A stretch of 6,485 nucleotides of DNA from an uncultured Lachnospiraceae bacterium. Lineage in GTDB: Bacteria; Bacillota; Clostridia; Lachnospirales; Lachnospiraceae. Within the stretch, counting starts at the first letter, position 1; each line of letters starts with the position of its first letter. The position numbers were made by a program, and so were the translations under genes. The stretch covers positions 1 to 6,485 of the forward strand of contig CAJUMM010000126.1 in NCBI GenBank assembly GCA_910586955.1. Reading direction: 5' to 3'. Positions 6,082 to 6,485 of the stretch are shown here, piece after piece. The notes below the pieces were generated by a model. That model was not told the origin of the DNA and did no database searches. It saw only the letters and a list, made by a program, of their open reading frames with translations.

Positions 6082-6485
6082 ATGGGAAATGCAGCAGCCG
6101 TAAAAGGCATGGATCTGGCCGCTATGGCCGCTTCGGTGAAGGCCTCCGGGACCCGGCAGGCCGGGAAGACCGATGACGGATTCCAGAAGCTTTTGGACAG
6201 CAAGTCCGGGGAGGAGTCCGGCAGGAAAGAGACTTCGGATACCAAGAAGACGGACGACACCAAGGATGCGCAGAAAAAGCCGGAGACAGACAAGACACAG
6301 GAGAAGCCGGAGAAACCGGAAGAGACTGTTTCACCGGAAGATAATGCCGCTTTGGAACAGGCCCAGGCAGCACTTCTTTTCCAGATTGTTCCGAAGGACA
6401 CAGGTGTCCAGGAGCAGACGGAGAACCAGGAGCAGCTTTTGGAAATCGGAGCTCTTCCAACGGAAGAAACGGCAGAGCCCAAGGC
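6082..6485 (+). CDS. fliK: Flagellar hook-length control protein FliK, N-terminal part (runs off window)
   Basis: FliK is exported during hook growth, measures hook length and triggers the export gate to switch to late substrates. Only the first 134 codons are in the window, and the frame stays open to the edge. The visible part starts MGNAAAVKGMDL, has a FQKLLDSKSG segment of the kind seen near FliK N-termini (about 34-43), then a disordered Lys/Glu/Asp/Thr/Pro-rich stretch (about 44-85) and a Gln/Glu-rich stretch. This fits the poorly conserved ruler part of FliK. The conserved switch domain would lie at the unseen C-terminus. The assignment therefore rests on composition, on the position after fliJ and on the very good ribosome binding site. 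Confidence 0.8.
   Translation, partial: MGNAAAVKGMDLAAMAASVKASGTRQAGKTDDGFQKLLDSKSGEESGRKETSDTKKTDDTKDAQKKPETDKTQEKPEKPEETVSPEDNAALEQAQAALLFQIVPKDTGVQEQTENQEQLLEIGALPTEETAEPK

Overview
The window lies inside a flagellar fla/che-type operon. Eight genes all run on the + strand, packed end to end: flgB, fliE, fliF, fliG, fliH, fliI, fliJ and the 5' part of fliK. The order, the moderate G+C, the purine-rich Shine-Dalgarno sites and the style of the proteins suggest a Gram-positive, motile clostridial bacterium, most likely a member of the Lachnospiraceae (Clostridium cluster XIVa). That placement is an inference from sequence character, not a database match.

Layout: positions 1-42 are a short leader holding a perfect 12-base palindrome. 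Positions 43-426 are flgB (proximal rod) and 467-787 fliE (rod/MS-ring junction). Then come 829-2436 fliF (MS ring), 2433-3446 fliG (rotor/switch), about 3430-4236 fliH (export ATPase regulator), 4252-5553 fliI (export ATPase), 5572-6030 fliJ (export chaperone/stalk), and from 6082 to the window edge fliK (hook-length control). No gap exceeds about 51 bases. I see no internal terminator, tRNA, rRNA, mobile element or CRISPR array. The fliF/fliG and fliG/fliH junctions overlap, which suggests translational coupling.

How they work together: FliF forms the ring in the inner membrane and FliG docks on its C-terminal tail to transmit stator torque. FliH, FliI and FliJ form the cytoplasmic ATPase complex that feeds the export gate. 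FlgB and FliE are early export substrates that build the base of the rod, and FliK later switches export from hook to filament subunits.

This is mostly a conventional operon and I do not see a new biological system in it. The main departures are the absence of flgC from its usual place between flgB and fliE, non-consensus residues at usually conserved FliG positions, and a long purine tract coding Lys8-Glu4 just after the second membrane segment of FliF.
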